DNA of 9,509 nt from Myxococcales bacterium (GCA_007120915.1 SKMT01000640.1:1-9509); one strand, 5' to 3'; numbered from the stretch's first letter, positions 1-6,631 are shown. A program made the numbers and translations. The notes: generated by a model not told the origin, from the letters alone.

Positions 1-324
1 CACAACGTGCTTGCCCCCTGGCAATTTCCGGACCTGGGCAGGCTTCACCGGGCGTTGTCGGTGGGCCAGAAGGTTGAAGCAGAGGGGCTGCACGAACTGG
101 TGCGCCAACAGGGTGAGGCGGCGGACTTTTTGAGGGATGAGACGGTGCGTGAGCTGTTGGAGGACGAGCAGTTGATGGATTGGGTGGAAGGGGATCATTA
201 CCCGATGACGCTGGCGGACCCGCGGGTGCGCGAGGTGCTCAACGACGAGTCGTTGAGCCGGAAGCTCGAGGAGGTAGACTGGCGCAAGCTGGAGGGGCGG
301 GTTCAGCAGCAGATGGAGCAGTGA
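1..324 (+). CDS. C-terminal fragment of a protein, possibly the tail of a CvpA-like membrane protein
   Basis: The reading frame is open from the first base and stops with TGA at 322-324, so the gene begins upstream; a GTG at 7 is probably internal. The visible 107 residues are hydrophilic and predicted helical, with no membrane segment. They contain two related blocks (L-R-D-E-T-V-R-E-L-L-E-D and L-A-D-P-R-V-R-E-V-L-N-D) separated by an acidic W-V-E-G-D stretch. As I recall, such 'DPxVRxLLxD' repeats occur in the cytoplasmic tails of CvpA-family proteins of deltaproteobacterial-type genomes, but the diagnostic membrane part lies outside the window. The gene converges on the kinase-like gene with 44 bp between the stop codons and no obvious terminator. 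The coding call is firm; the family is a guess. Confidence 0.6.
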   Translation, partial: HNVLAPWQFPDLGRLHRALSVGQKVEAEGLHELVRQQGEAADFLRDETVRELLEDEQLMDWVEGDHYPMTLADPRVREVLNDESLSRKLEEVDWRKLEGRVQQQMEQ

Positions 325-368
325 GGCGGGCACAAACCGAGGTGAATTAAGCGCCGCCGGGCGACAGC

Positions 369-3335
369 TCAGTCCAGCTCTCGCTCGGCGAGCTCGATGT
401 AGTGCTGGGCCTGAGCGTTGTCGGGATCGTCGTCGAGCACCTGCTCCCAGATTTCGATGGCCCTGCTGGGTTCGCCCTCGCGGAAGTGGGCGCGGCCGAG
501 CATCAGTTGGGCGTCCGTGTTGTTCGGGGCGTTCTGAAGCACCTGCTCGAAGTGATCGATGGCCCGGGGGCGATCGCCGTCGTTAAACGCCAGCTCTCCC
601 AGCTCCATGTGTGCCTGAGGGTGGTTTGGACGCTGTTCAAGTACTGCTTCGAACTTCTGCTGTGCCTCGCTGTAGCGTCGCTCGTTGTGGGCGGTCTGGG
701 CTTGTTGGAGAAGTTCGTCGACGTCTACATCGGGCTGATCGTCGTCGGGCTGAGCCTGATTGGATGGGCCGGTGGCAGACTCGGCGTCTTCGTCTTCGTC
801 ATCGTCGTCGGACTCGTCGGGTTGTTCGTCGCGTTGTTCGTCGCGTTGTTCGTCGTCAGCGTTCTCTTCGATGTCATCGCGTTGGCTGGCCAGGTATTCG
901 TCCTGCACGTGCAGCGCCCACTCATGTTTCTCTTCGTCGTCGGGGTCCAGCTCGCTGGCGTGGCCTGAAAGGTCGCGGGCCATCAGAAGCTCGTCGTCTT
1001 CCTTGTGCACCTTGCTTTGATCGTAGGCGGCGTCGACGAAACGGTCACGAGCCTCTTCATAGACATCTTCATCGGCATAGCGCTCAAGCTCTTGAAGCGC
1101 TTCCAGGGCGCTGCGGTCGCGGGGAGCGATCAGTTCGCCCCGTTCCATTCCCTGTTCGAAGCGGTCCTCGATACGCTGCAACTCCGCTTCGGTCAGCTCC
1201 GGTTCGCCGACGTCGGCCTGATCGGTCTGAGCTGCGGGACTGTCGTCCAGCTCGTTTTCTTCTTCCGGGTCATAACTCTGGAAGAAGAAGTAGGCGCCGA
1301 TCACGAAGACGATGCCGCCGACGACCAGTCCATACTCCAGGCCTTTTTCGATTAGATGGGATTTGCGTTTTTTCTCGCGCACGAAGTCCTGTTGCCAGGC
1401 GTCTTCGGCAGAATCGTCGAACCACACGTCGTCGGCGTCGTCTTCGGCGTCGCCGGCCGCTTCGACGAACCCGACGGCCATATCTCCGTCGTCGGTGTCA
1501 TCAACGTCAGATGTCGGCTCATCGGGGTCGTCGGCGCTCTCTTCTGGCGCGCCTTGCTCATCGGCCGTTTCGCCGTCGTCATCGTCTGCGGAGTCATCAA
1601 TGTCGGCGTCATCGTCGCCGGGTTGTTCGTCGTCTTCGGGGGATGCCATCAGTTCTTCGGCGATGACCACGGAGGGAGGGCCGTCATCGAGTTCGTCGGG
1701 CTCGTCGTCAGCTTCGGGCTCGTCGTCAGCTTCGGGCTCGTCGTCTGGCTCGACATCATCAGCATCATCAGCGTCGTCATCGTCGGCCCGTTGCTCCGGT
1801 GGTTCAGTCGGCTCGTCGCCGTCCGAATCGTCATCATCGCTGGAGTCCACGGAGTATTGCTCGCTGGTGACGTCGGGGTCGTCCTGTGGTTCGTGGGAAG
1901 CGTCGTCGTTCTCGTGTTCGGAGTCGGTGTCGGGCTCGCCGTCTGCATCCGGTGATTCGTCGTCTGCGCCGAATTCGCCGGCGGACATCTCCTCCACGGT
2001 GACCGCCCCCATCAGTTGGGTTCCTTTTTTCGGGGCTGGCTCATCGGTGTCTTCACCGTCGCCGGTGTCTCCGTCAGCACTGCTTCCTAGCCCGGGGATG
2101 GCGTCGGATTCGGCACCGTCGTCCGGATCGTCGACGATCACACGCTGCATGTGGCCGGGCTGGGTGTTGCCACTGGGGCCGTCCTCCGTTTCCGGGTCAC
2201 CGGCGGGAGTGGGCATGCCCATCATCGTCTTCGCCCGGCGGCGGGATGTGGGCTGGGAGGTGTCGTCGGGCTCATCATCGCCGGGCTCATCATCGCCGGG
2301 TTCATCATCGCCGGGCTCATCATCATTGATGGTAGAGACGGGCTCGGTGATTCGCTGGTCGCCAAACACCGGTTCGTCGCGTTCTACAAGCTGGGGCGCC
2401 AGCGTATCAGGGTCTTCGTCGATCAGTGAGGAGAGGGCGTTGATGGCCGCCGCCGGCACATCGAACCGCTTTTCCGGGTCGGCGGCGATCATCATTCCCG
2501 CCAACTGTTCCAGGCTGTCGGGGGCGTCGTCGGGAAGCTCAAAATCGGCGGTGTCGCCGTTGAGTTCGGTGAGGTTTGTGTCGTCGTCGGCGACAGGACT
2601 GCCCAGCAGGTGCAGCATCATCGCACCGGCGGTGTAGACCGCAGCGGTACTGGCGTCGACATCGTCCGGCTCCTCGGTGAGCCACTCCGGGGCGATGAAC
2701 GCAGGGTAGATGGGGATGGCGTCGCGAGGGGTGTCTTCGTCGTATCGGGGCAGAGGAAATGCGATCAGGCCCAGCGCCCAGTCACCGATGCGCAGCGCCG
2801 CGTCGGGATCCTCAAAGTAGATGCTTCGGGGATGCACCGCGCGGTGGGGAATCTGCTGTTCGGCCAGCCACTCCAGGGTGCGAGCCAGACGAATCGTGAC
2901 CTTCAACGCTCGCTGCCACGACAGTGCTCCATTGCGGTCGATCCAGCGATGCAGTGAATCGGCCTCCGGGGCTTCTTCGACGATGAAGCTGGGGGTGGAG
3001 TTGGTTTCCAGCGAATGGACTGTCAGAAGTTGCCGGGGAAGAGCAGTGGGCAACTCCGAGAGCCGCTCCCACACTTCTTCACGGCGACTGTTGCCGAACT
3101 GGCGATGAAATACGGTGACCTGAACGGCGGTATTGTCGGTGAGCAATCGCCCGCGGTAGCGCTCGCCGAGGTGATCGGCGTAGCGGAAGGACTCCAGGTT
3201 TACGATCCCGTCAAGCGACGAGCCTGTCAGTCGGCCGGGCTGATGATCGCCTTCGGTAACGAGTCGGGTACCGTCGTGGGGACAGAACGCCACGTCCTCG
3301 TCGAATGTGCTATGGCAACTGGGGCAATGCTTCAC
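369..3335 (-). CDS. Zinc-ribbon / pseudokinase / acidic linker / single-TM / TPR protein
   Basis: 988 residues from a GTG at 3335; a longer frame reaches 3455, but this GTG has AAGGA 7 nt upstream and puts the zinc ribbon at the N terminus. Domains: zinc ribbon (C4-P-S-C7 ... C18-P-H20, residues 4-22); kinase fold (about 45-305); Asp/Glu-rich, probably disordered linker (about 340-650); basic R-E-K-K-R-K (653-658); one membrane helix (about 665-686); acidic extracytoplasmic part; about three TPRs (873-984). The kinase fold looks inactive: the VAIK lysine position reads V-Q-V-T (T74), the HRDLKPEN loop reads H-R-A-V-H-P-R-S (164-171) without catalytic Asp and Asn, and DFG reads D-W-A (185-187). 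A-P-E (215-217) and D-P-E-K-R-F (286-291) are kept. Basic residues before the helix suggest a cytoplasmic kinase part and periplasmic TPRs. Likely a signalling or scaffold receptor; ligand unknown. Confidence 0.88.
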   Translation of the reverse strand: MKHCPSCHSTFDEDVAFCPHDGTRLVTEGDHQPGRLTGSSLDGIVNLESFRYADHLGERYRGRLLTDNTAVQVTVFHRQFGNSRREEVWERLSELPTALPRQLLTVHSLETNSTPSFIVEEAPEADSLHRWIDRNGALSWQRALKVTIRLARTLEWLAEQQIPHRAVHPRSIYFEDPDAALRIGDWALGLIAFPLPRYDEDTPRDAIPIYPAFIAPEWLTEEPDDVDASTAAVYTAGAMMLHLLGSPVADDDTNLTELNGDTADFELPDDAPDSLEQLAGMMIAADPEKRFDVPAAAINALSSLIDEDPDTLAPQLVERDEPVFGDQRITEPVSTINDDEPGDDEPGDDEPGDDEPDDTSQPTSRRRAKTMMGMPTPAGDPETEDGPSGNTQPGHMQRVIVDDPDDGAESDAIPGLGSSADGDTGDGEDTDEPAPKKGTQLMGAVTVEEMSAGEFGADDESPDADGEPDTDSEHENDDASHEPQDDPDVTSEQYSVDSSDDDDSDGDEPTEPPEQRADDDDADDADDVEPDDEPEADDEPEADDEPDELDDGPPSVVIAEELMASPEDDEQPGDDDADIDDSADDDDGETADEQGAPEESADDPDEPTSDVDDTDDGDMAVGFVEAAGDAEDDADDVWFDDSAEDAWQQDFVREKKRKSHLIEKGLEYGLVVGGIVFVIGAYFFFQSYDPEEENELDDSPAAQTDQADVGEPELTEAELQRIEDRFEQGMERGELIAPRDRSALEALQELERYADEDVYEEARDRFVDAAYDQSKVHKEDDELLMARDLSGHASELDPDDEEKHEWALHVQDEYLASQRDDIEENADDEQRDEQRDEQPDESDDDDEDEDAESATGPSNQAQPDDDQPDVDVDELLQQAQTAHNERRYSEAQQKFEAVLEQRPNHPQAHMELGELAFNDGDRPRAIDHFEQVLQNAPNNTDAQLMLGRAHFREGEPSRAIEIWEQVLDDDPDNAQAQHYIELAERELD
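821..854 (-). repeat. 12-bp in-frame tandem repeat (DEQR units)
   Basis: On the + strand GTTGTTCGTCGC occurs at 821-832 and 833-844, then 10 bases of a third unit. In the kinase-like protein it encodes D-E-Q-R repeats in the acidic region between the membrane helix and the TPRs. The copies are identical at DNA level, which suggests recent slippage. Confidence 0.85.
1698..1745 (-). repeat. 18-bp in-frame tandem repeat (EADDEP units)
   Basis: GGGCTCGTCGTCAGCTTC at 1698-1715 is repeated exactly at 1716-1733, followed by its first 12 bases (1734-1745). It encodes E-A-D-D-E-P units in the acidic linker of the pseudokinase. The length is a multiple of three, so copy-number change keeps the frame. 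Confidence 0.88.
2268..2327 (-). repeat. 15-bp in-frame tandem repeat, four units (DDEPG)
   Basis: Four 15-bp units of GGGCTCATCATCGCC run from 2268 to 2327; the third has one base change (GGGTTC) and the last ends CATT. They encode consecutive D-D-E-P-G units at the start of the acidic linker. Near-identical DNA in a region where only acidity seems conserved points to slippage-driven length variation. Confidence 0.9.
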
Positions 3336-3342
3336 GAAATAA

Positions 3343-3347
3343 TCCTT
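3343..3347 (-). promoter_or_regulatory. Ribosome binding site that decides the GTG start of the pseudokinase
   Basis: Read on the minus strand, AAGGA ends 7 nt before the GTG at 3335. The longer frame to 3455 adds a Pro/Arg/His-rich stretch with no family resemblance and runs through the predicted promoter, so the GTG start is preferred. Confidence 0.75.
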
Positions 3348-3372
3348 GCAACTCGGAACGCGAACCGCGCGT

Positions 3373-3401
3373 ATCCTACAGTGCAACGCTTTCGACGCCA
3401 A
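3373..3401 (-). promoter_or_regulatory. Candidate promoter of the pseudokinase gene
   Basis: On the minus strand TTGGCG (3401-3396) and TAGGAT (3378-3373) are 17 bp apart, with TG just before the -10 box. The start codon is about 40 bp downstream. The -35 box overlaps one arm of an 11-bp inverted repeat (3390-3400), which could be an operator. Prediction from consensus only. Confidence 0.5.
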
Positions 3402-3509
3402 GTGGGGTGCCATCTGAGGTCGTGGGGTCTGGGGCCGTGGGGTTCGGCGGTGCACAGTACCACCGGAAGTGGTCGCGGGCGTTTTGTTCCCCCCGTAGTG
3501 GCGTCGAAA
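3390..3509. repeat. 11-bp inverted repeat pair A in the divergent control region
   Basis: TTTCGACGCCA at 3390-3400 and its exact reverse complement TGGCGTCGAAA at 3499-3509. One arm overlaps the predicted -35 of the minus-strand promoter. It interleaves with a second inverted repeat with almost the same spacing (109 versus 110 bp). Confidence 0.7.
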
Positions 3510-3576
3510 TTTGTCGTTGACGATCGGCTCGCTGCTCGGTGAATGCAGCGGGCTGTTGAATCGCCCGGTGGTACTG
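3455..3576. repeat. 12-bp inverted repeat pair B in the divergent control region
   Basis: CAGTACCACCGG at 3455-3466 and its exact reverse complement CCGGTGGTACTG at 3565-3576. The second arm lies between the predicted -35 and -10 boxes of the yhbY promoter, where a bound protein could act directly on transcription. Confidence 0.7.
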
Positions 3577-3585
3577 CCCTATAAG
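3556..3585 (+). promoter_or_regulatory. Candidate sigma-70-like promoter of the yhbY transcript
   Basis: TTGAAT (3556-3561), an 18-bp spacer and TATAAG (3580-3585) lie 46 bp before the yhbY start. Four of six and five of six bases match the consensus. No other comparably good pair is seen in the 296-bp divergent region for this strand. Confidence 0.55.
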
Positions 3586-3631
3586 TTGCCGGCCCGCGCG
3601 TCGGTTTTGCATTTTCGAAGGTAGGTGAACA

Positions 3632-3970
3632 TTGGGTGATAACGACAAATTAACGAAGCAAATGATTCGGGATCTCAGCTCGCGGCTAACCGGCGAGCAG
3701 CGCCGGTATCTGCGAGGGTTGGCCCACGATCTGAACCCGGTGGTGTTGGTGGGCCAGCGCGGCATCAGCGACAACCTCATCGAGAACGTGGAGGCGGCGC
3801 TTCTGGCCCATGAACTGATCAAAGTGAAGGTGCACGGAGGAGATGAAATCGCCGCCGTCGCACAGACGCTGCGCGAACGAACAGGAGCACAAATCGCCCA
3901 GCACATCGGGCACATTCTGGTGCTGTACAAACCGCATCCGGAAGACCCGGAAATCAAACTGCCGACGTGA
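3632..3970 (+). CDS. yhbY: YhbY-type ribosome assembly RNA-binding protein (CRS1-YhbY/CRM domain)
   Basis: 112 residues, a single CRM domain and close to the usual length of this family (about 95-105). The family binds pre-50S ribosomal particles and helps large-subunit assembly in the cytoplasm. Visible hallmarks: L-R-G-L-A-H (28-32 region), P-V-V-L-V-G-Q-R-G with the G-x-x-G RNA-binding loop at 41-44, H-E-L-I-K-V-K-V (60-67), and the closing strand L-V-L-Y-K-P (96-101). These match E. coli YhbY almost block for block. The start is TTG at 3632, with GGTAGG about 6 nt upstream; ATG at 3662 (residue 11) is possible but has a poorer ribosome site and would shorten the N-terminal helix. It leads a two-gene unit, 56 bp ahead of the Sua5/YciO-like gene. 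Confidence 0.93.
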   Translation: MGDNDKLTKQMIRDLSSRLTGEQRRYLRGLAHDLNPVVLVGQRGISDNLIENVEAALLAHELIKVKVHGGDEIAAVAQTLRERTGAQIAQHIGHILVLYKPHPEDPEIKLPT

Positions 3971-4014
3971 TCTTCGGTGGTCGTAACCGTCGATTCGGCC
4001 GCGGCCGCCCGTCC

Positions 4015-4019
4015 AGGAG
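4015..4019 (+). promoter_or_regulatory. Ribosome binding site that sets the ATG start of the Sua5/YciO-like gene
   Basis: AGGAG with a 7-nt spacer to ATG 4027. It favours this start over the in-frame GTG at 3967, which overlaps the yhbY stop codon. Confidence 0.75.
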
Positions 4020-4026
4020 CAATCCC

Positions 4027-4662
4027 ATGATTCTACAGATCAACGAGGAACATCCGCAGCCGCGGCGTATCGACCGCATCTGTGAGACCCTCAGCTCCGG
4101 GGGGCTGGTCGCCTACCCGACGGACACGGTCTACGGCATCGGCTGTGACATCTACAACAAGCAGGCCGTCGAGCAGCTTCAGCGGTTGGTCAAAGAGATC
4201 AAAGGGGAGGCCGAAACCAGCCCGCTGTCGTTTATCTGCCAGGATTTGAGCAACATCGCCGAGTATGCCTACGTGGGCGATCACGCCTACCGGACGCTGC
4301 GGCGGATGTTGCCCGGGCCCTACACCTTCGTGCTGGAGGCGACGAAGCTGGTGCCCACGGTGATGCGCAACAAACGAAAGACGGTGGGAATCCGAGTGCC
4401 GGATCATCCGATTCCCCACGCGATTGTCGATCGGCTGGGCAACCCGGTGGCCAACACCAGCGCCACCGATCGCGATGGAGAGCTGATCCCGGATCCCTGG
4501 ACTATCGACGATTTGTACGGGCACGCCGTCGATCTGATCGTCGATGGCGGCTACGTCTTCCCGGAGCCGTCAACGGTCATCGACTTCTCGCAGGACTACC
4601 CACAATTGTTGCGCCAGGGCAAAGGCGAGATCGGCGATTTGGAGTACGTGGAGTTGATCTGA
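4027..4662 (+). CDS. Sua5/YrdC/YciO family protein (L-threonylcarbamoyladenylate synthase-like)
   Basis: 211 residues, one YrdC domain. Sua5/TsaC enzymes join threonine, bicarbonate and ATP to make threonylcarbamoyl-AMP for the t6A37 tRNA modification; the YciO branch is a paralogue with less certain function. Motifs: Y-P-T-D-T-V-Y-G (30-37), L-P-G-P-Y-T-F-V-L (95-103), R-K-T-V-G-I-R-V-P-D-H-P (117-128), N-T-S-A (143-146), S-T-V-I-D-F (182-187). Length and the 'R-K-T-x-G-x-R-V-P' block are closest to E. coli YciO, and there is no C-terminal Sua5 domain. The usual K-G-R-P segment reads K-G-E-A (59-62), so the conserved Arg is Glu. The ATG at 4027 has AGGAG 7 nt upstream; a GTG at 3967 overlapping the yhbY stop gives an unlikely Arg-rich extension. 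Whether this is the organism's t6A enzyme is open. Confidence 0.9.
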   Translation: MILQINEEHPQPRRIDRICETLSSGGLVAYPTDTVYGIGCDIYNKQAVEQLQRLVKEIKGEAETSPLSFICQDLSNIAEYAYVGDHAYRTLRRMLPGPYTFVLEATKLVPTVMRNKRKTVGIRVPDHPIPHAIVDRLGNPVANTSATDRDGELIPDPWTIDDLYGHAVDLIVDGGYVFPEPSTVIDFSQDYPQLLRQGKGEIGDLEYVELI

Positions 4663-4731
4663 CCGCTGGAAACACTTCAGGCGCTGTCGTTTTGCCGTCA
4701 GGAGGCGCTTTCTCCACCGTGGGAGTGTAGG

Positions 4732-4766
4732 TGCTGGGCGCTTGGCACTGGGCGCTCGGGTCCGGT
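4732..4766. repeat. Degenerate heptamer array (CGCTGGG-like)
   Basis: Successive 7-base units TGCTGGG, CGCTTGG, CACTGGG, CGCTCGG (4732-4759), with a weaker fifth, lie in the 151-bp non-coding gap between two converging genes. The 7-base period resembles the heptanucleotide short tandem repeats (STRR) described in cyanobacteria. No terminator hairpin with a T-tract is visible in this gap. Confidence 0.65.
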
Positions 4767-4813
4767 GCGAATCCGCGGGGCTGATGAAAAGTTGGCGGTG
4801 GCCTCAAACGTTC

Positions 4814-5446
4814 CTAAAGGGGGCTGACCAGCGCCTGTAGATCGTGGTTGGTTTGAAGCCGGTTTCCGTAGGCGCGCGCCTCGTCTTCGTCGGGAAATTT
4901 GCCGATCTGCACCAGGTAGATCTTGTCGCCGTCGGGCCCGGCGGTGGTCACGAGCATCGGGTTCAGATCCAGTGTTTCGAGCCGATCCATCTCGGTGCGG
5001 GCCTGCTCCATGGTGGAGTGAGTGGCCACACGCAGCGTGTAGCGGGCGGCGCCGGTGGGATCACCTTCTTCGACGCCGTCTTCTTTGTCGGCGACGACGT
5101 CATCAGCGGGGTCTTCATCGGCGGGATCGTCTTGCGGTTTTGTCGGCTCACTATCGTCCCGTTGATCCGCCGCGTCGCCGCCCGGTTCGTCGTCAGCGGT
5201 GGTTAACGCCTCGTAGAACGAGAACAGTTCTGCGCCCACCGCATCATCGGCGACGACGTCATCATCATCGTCTTTCTCAGCGTCGGGGGCCGCCGCCTCG
5301 GTGGCGACCGCCGGGGGTAGCTCGTGCTCGATGAGCATTCGCTGGCCCAGGATCAGCCCCACGCTGAAGATCACGGCGGCGACGGCGGTCCACACAAACA
5401 GCCGGATGACTCTCGAGGAGTTTCGCTGTGGTTGAATGTTGGCCAT
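4814..5446 (-). CDS. SPOR-domain membrane protein
   Basis: 210 residues from ATG 5446. Layout: short cytoplasmic N terminus with basic residues, one membrane helix (about 14-34, followed by Q-R-M-L-I-E-H), an Asp/Glu-rich linker (about 45-130) carrying E-L-F-S-F-Y-E-A-L (73-81), then a C-terminal SPOR domain (about 134-210; Y-T-L-R-V-A, Y-L-V-Q-I-G-K-F, A-R-A-Y-G-N-R-L). SPOR domains bind glycan strands stripped of stem peptides at division sites, so a periplasmic role at the septum or in wall remodelling is likely. The frame continues to an ATG at 5584, overlapping the NAD kinase end by 32 bp, but the shorter start gives a normal N-in membrane topology. It follows the NAD kinase gene in the same direction after 106 bp. 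Partner proteins are unknown. Confidence 0.88.
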   Translation of the reverse strand: MANIQPQRNSSRVIRLFVWTAVAAVIFSVGLILGQRMLIEHELPPAVATEAAAPDAEKDDDDDVVADDAVGAELFSFYEALTTADDEPGGDAADQRDDSEPTKPQDDPADEDPADDVVADKEDGVEEGDPTGAARYTLRVATHSTMEQARTEMDRLETLDLNPMLVTTAGPDGDKIYLVQIGKFPDEDEARAYGNRLQTNHDLQALVSPL

Positions 5447-5552
5447 GGCAGCTTCTGTCGCGTTGTGCGTTGCCGTGATCGCTACGTCGAAAATTACGGT
5501 AGCACAACCGCGGTGGGCTACAAGATTTTTCACTGCACCGAAGCCAGGGCGT

Positions 5553-6449
5553 TCAGGCAGTGCGTCGCTCTTCTTTGAGCCCATACAGCCATAGAGGCGG
5601 TGCGTCGGGATCGATGGTCAGCGTGCAGCCGACGGGGAACTCAAAGCTGATGTGGGGGCCGTCGACAAACACTGTTCCTTCGCGCATCCGGGAGATCACC
5701 TCCAACCCGTCGTCGAAGGGATGGATGCCTTTGAGAAATCGGTACCCCCCCTCGCGCGGTGGGAAAGGCTCTCGCACCAGGTACTGGAGGTGATCGCTGT
5801 CGAAGGGAAGCACCAGCCCACCGGCCGATCGGATCGCGGCGGTAGAGCCGGCGGGGGTGGAGATCCAGACGCCGCTGGATTTCTGTTCTTCTGCCGGATG
5901 GGGCCCGACCTTCAGAAAGTAGCTCGACACGGCCGCCGGGTTCTGATGGCTGATCAAAATGTCGTTGAGCACCGGCGGGCCCACCCGGTTGCCATCGAGC
6001 GCGACGTGAAATCGATCCAGTTCGACCGGGTCCCATTCGTCATCGACGATTTTTTCGATGATCCGGGGAAAGTCATAAGCAGTGCCCGCCGAGAAATATC
6101 CCATACTCAGCTCCGGATCGGAGTTGACGGCCACCAGGGGGGTGGTGCCGATGCGGTGGGACAGATCGAGTACGGTGCCGTCGCCGCCAAGCGCGATCAC
6201 CAGATCGAAGCCGTCGGCGTCGGCGACATCGCCGCGGTACTCCAGCTCGTAATCCAGCCCCAGATCGTCGAGGTGAACCTTCAGCTCGGCGAGGCTGCGG
6301 CGGTGGTTGTCGTGGGACTTCTTCAGGTTCTGGACGCTGATATGCCCCTGGTCGAGAAGCCCTTCGATGGTGGGGTCTTGCTGTTCGACCACCAGTTGCT
6401 GGTAGCGGCTCTTTTTGTAGGCCACCAGAAGTCGGGGAGACTGCGTCAT
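5553..6449 (-). CDS. NAD kinase, NADK2-like type
   Basis: 298 residues, about the usual length for bacterial NAD kinases. The enzyme phosphorylates NAD to NADP in the cytoplasm, using ATP or, in some members, polyphosphate. Motifs: G-G-D-G-T (88-92), N-S-D-P-E-L-S-M-G (109-117), L-N-D (161-163, the NAD-binding 'NE/ND' position) and Q-K-S-S-G-V-W-I-S-T-P-A-G-S-T-A-A (189-205). The N-terminal Y-K-K-S-R-Y segment, N-S-D-P-E-x-S and the Q-K-S-S-G block before the glycine-rich loop resemble, from memory, mitochondrial NADK2 more than E. coli NadK. This branch assignment is less sure than the enzyme call. ATG 6449 has only a weak upstream AGGT, but a good promoter lies about 47 bp before it. A large + strand frame (5652-6815) over this gene is a shadow. 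Confidence 0.92.
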   Translation of the reverse strand: MTQSPRLLVAYKKSRYQQLVVEQQDPTIEGLLDQGHISVQNLKKSHDNHRRSLAELKVHLDDLGLDYELEYRGDVADADGFDLVIALGGDGTVLDLSHRIGTTPLVAVNSDPELSMGYFSAGTAYDFPRIIEKIVDDEWDPVELDRFHVALDGNRVGPPVLNDILISHQNPAAVSSYFLKVGPHPAEEQKSSGVWISTPAGSTAAIRSAGGLVLPFDSDHLQYLVREPFPPREGGYRFLKGIHPFDDGLEVISRMREGTVFVDGPHISFEFPVGCTLTIDPDAPPLWLYGLKEERRTA

Positions 6450-6495
6450 CGCTGCGAACCTGTGAAGCCCGAAGGGGTTGCCGAGAACGAATCGG

Positions 6496-6525
6496 GTTAT
6501 AGACTTTCGCCATCGATGCTGGCAA
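6496..6525 (-). promoter_or_regulatory. Candidate sigma-70-like promoter of the NAD kinase-SPOR unit
   Basis: On the minus strand TTGCCA (6525-6520), an 18-bp spacer and TATAAC (6501-6496) match the consensus at five of six bases in each box. The start codon follows after 46 bp. It would read through the NAD kinase gene into the SPOR gene, since no terminator is seen between them. Confidence 0.6.
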
Positions 6526-6631
6526 GCGGCTCAGCCCTTGCGCCCAGGGCAATCGCATGTGAACAGCTCCGTTTCGAATTGAGTAACCCCCCTCGACTGT
6601 GGGTGGAACGTCGGGTGCTGATCAAAAGGGT

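Noticed and set aside
1312..2637. 441-codon + strand frame rich in Ser/Gly
   Set aside because: It is the antisense reading of the Asp/Glu-rich linker of the pseudokinase; poly-Ser arises from GTC/ATC-rich complement DNA, and there is no domain or ribosome site.
3414..3443. 15-bp tandem repeat (two units) in the upstream extension of the pseudokinase frame
   Set aside because: Two copies with two mismatches in G-rich DNA; reported only here because it is too short and imperfect to interpret.
3376..3957. 193-codon minus-strand frame
   Set aside because: It covers yhbY in antisense and the divergent promoter region; composition is not protein-like.
4663..4813. Possible bidirectional terminator between the Sua5/YciO-like and SPOR genes
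   Set aside because: Short complementary bits around GGCGCT exist, but no stable stem followed by a T-run on either strand.
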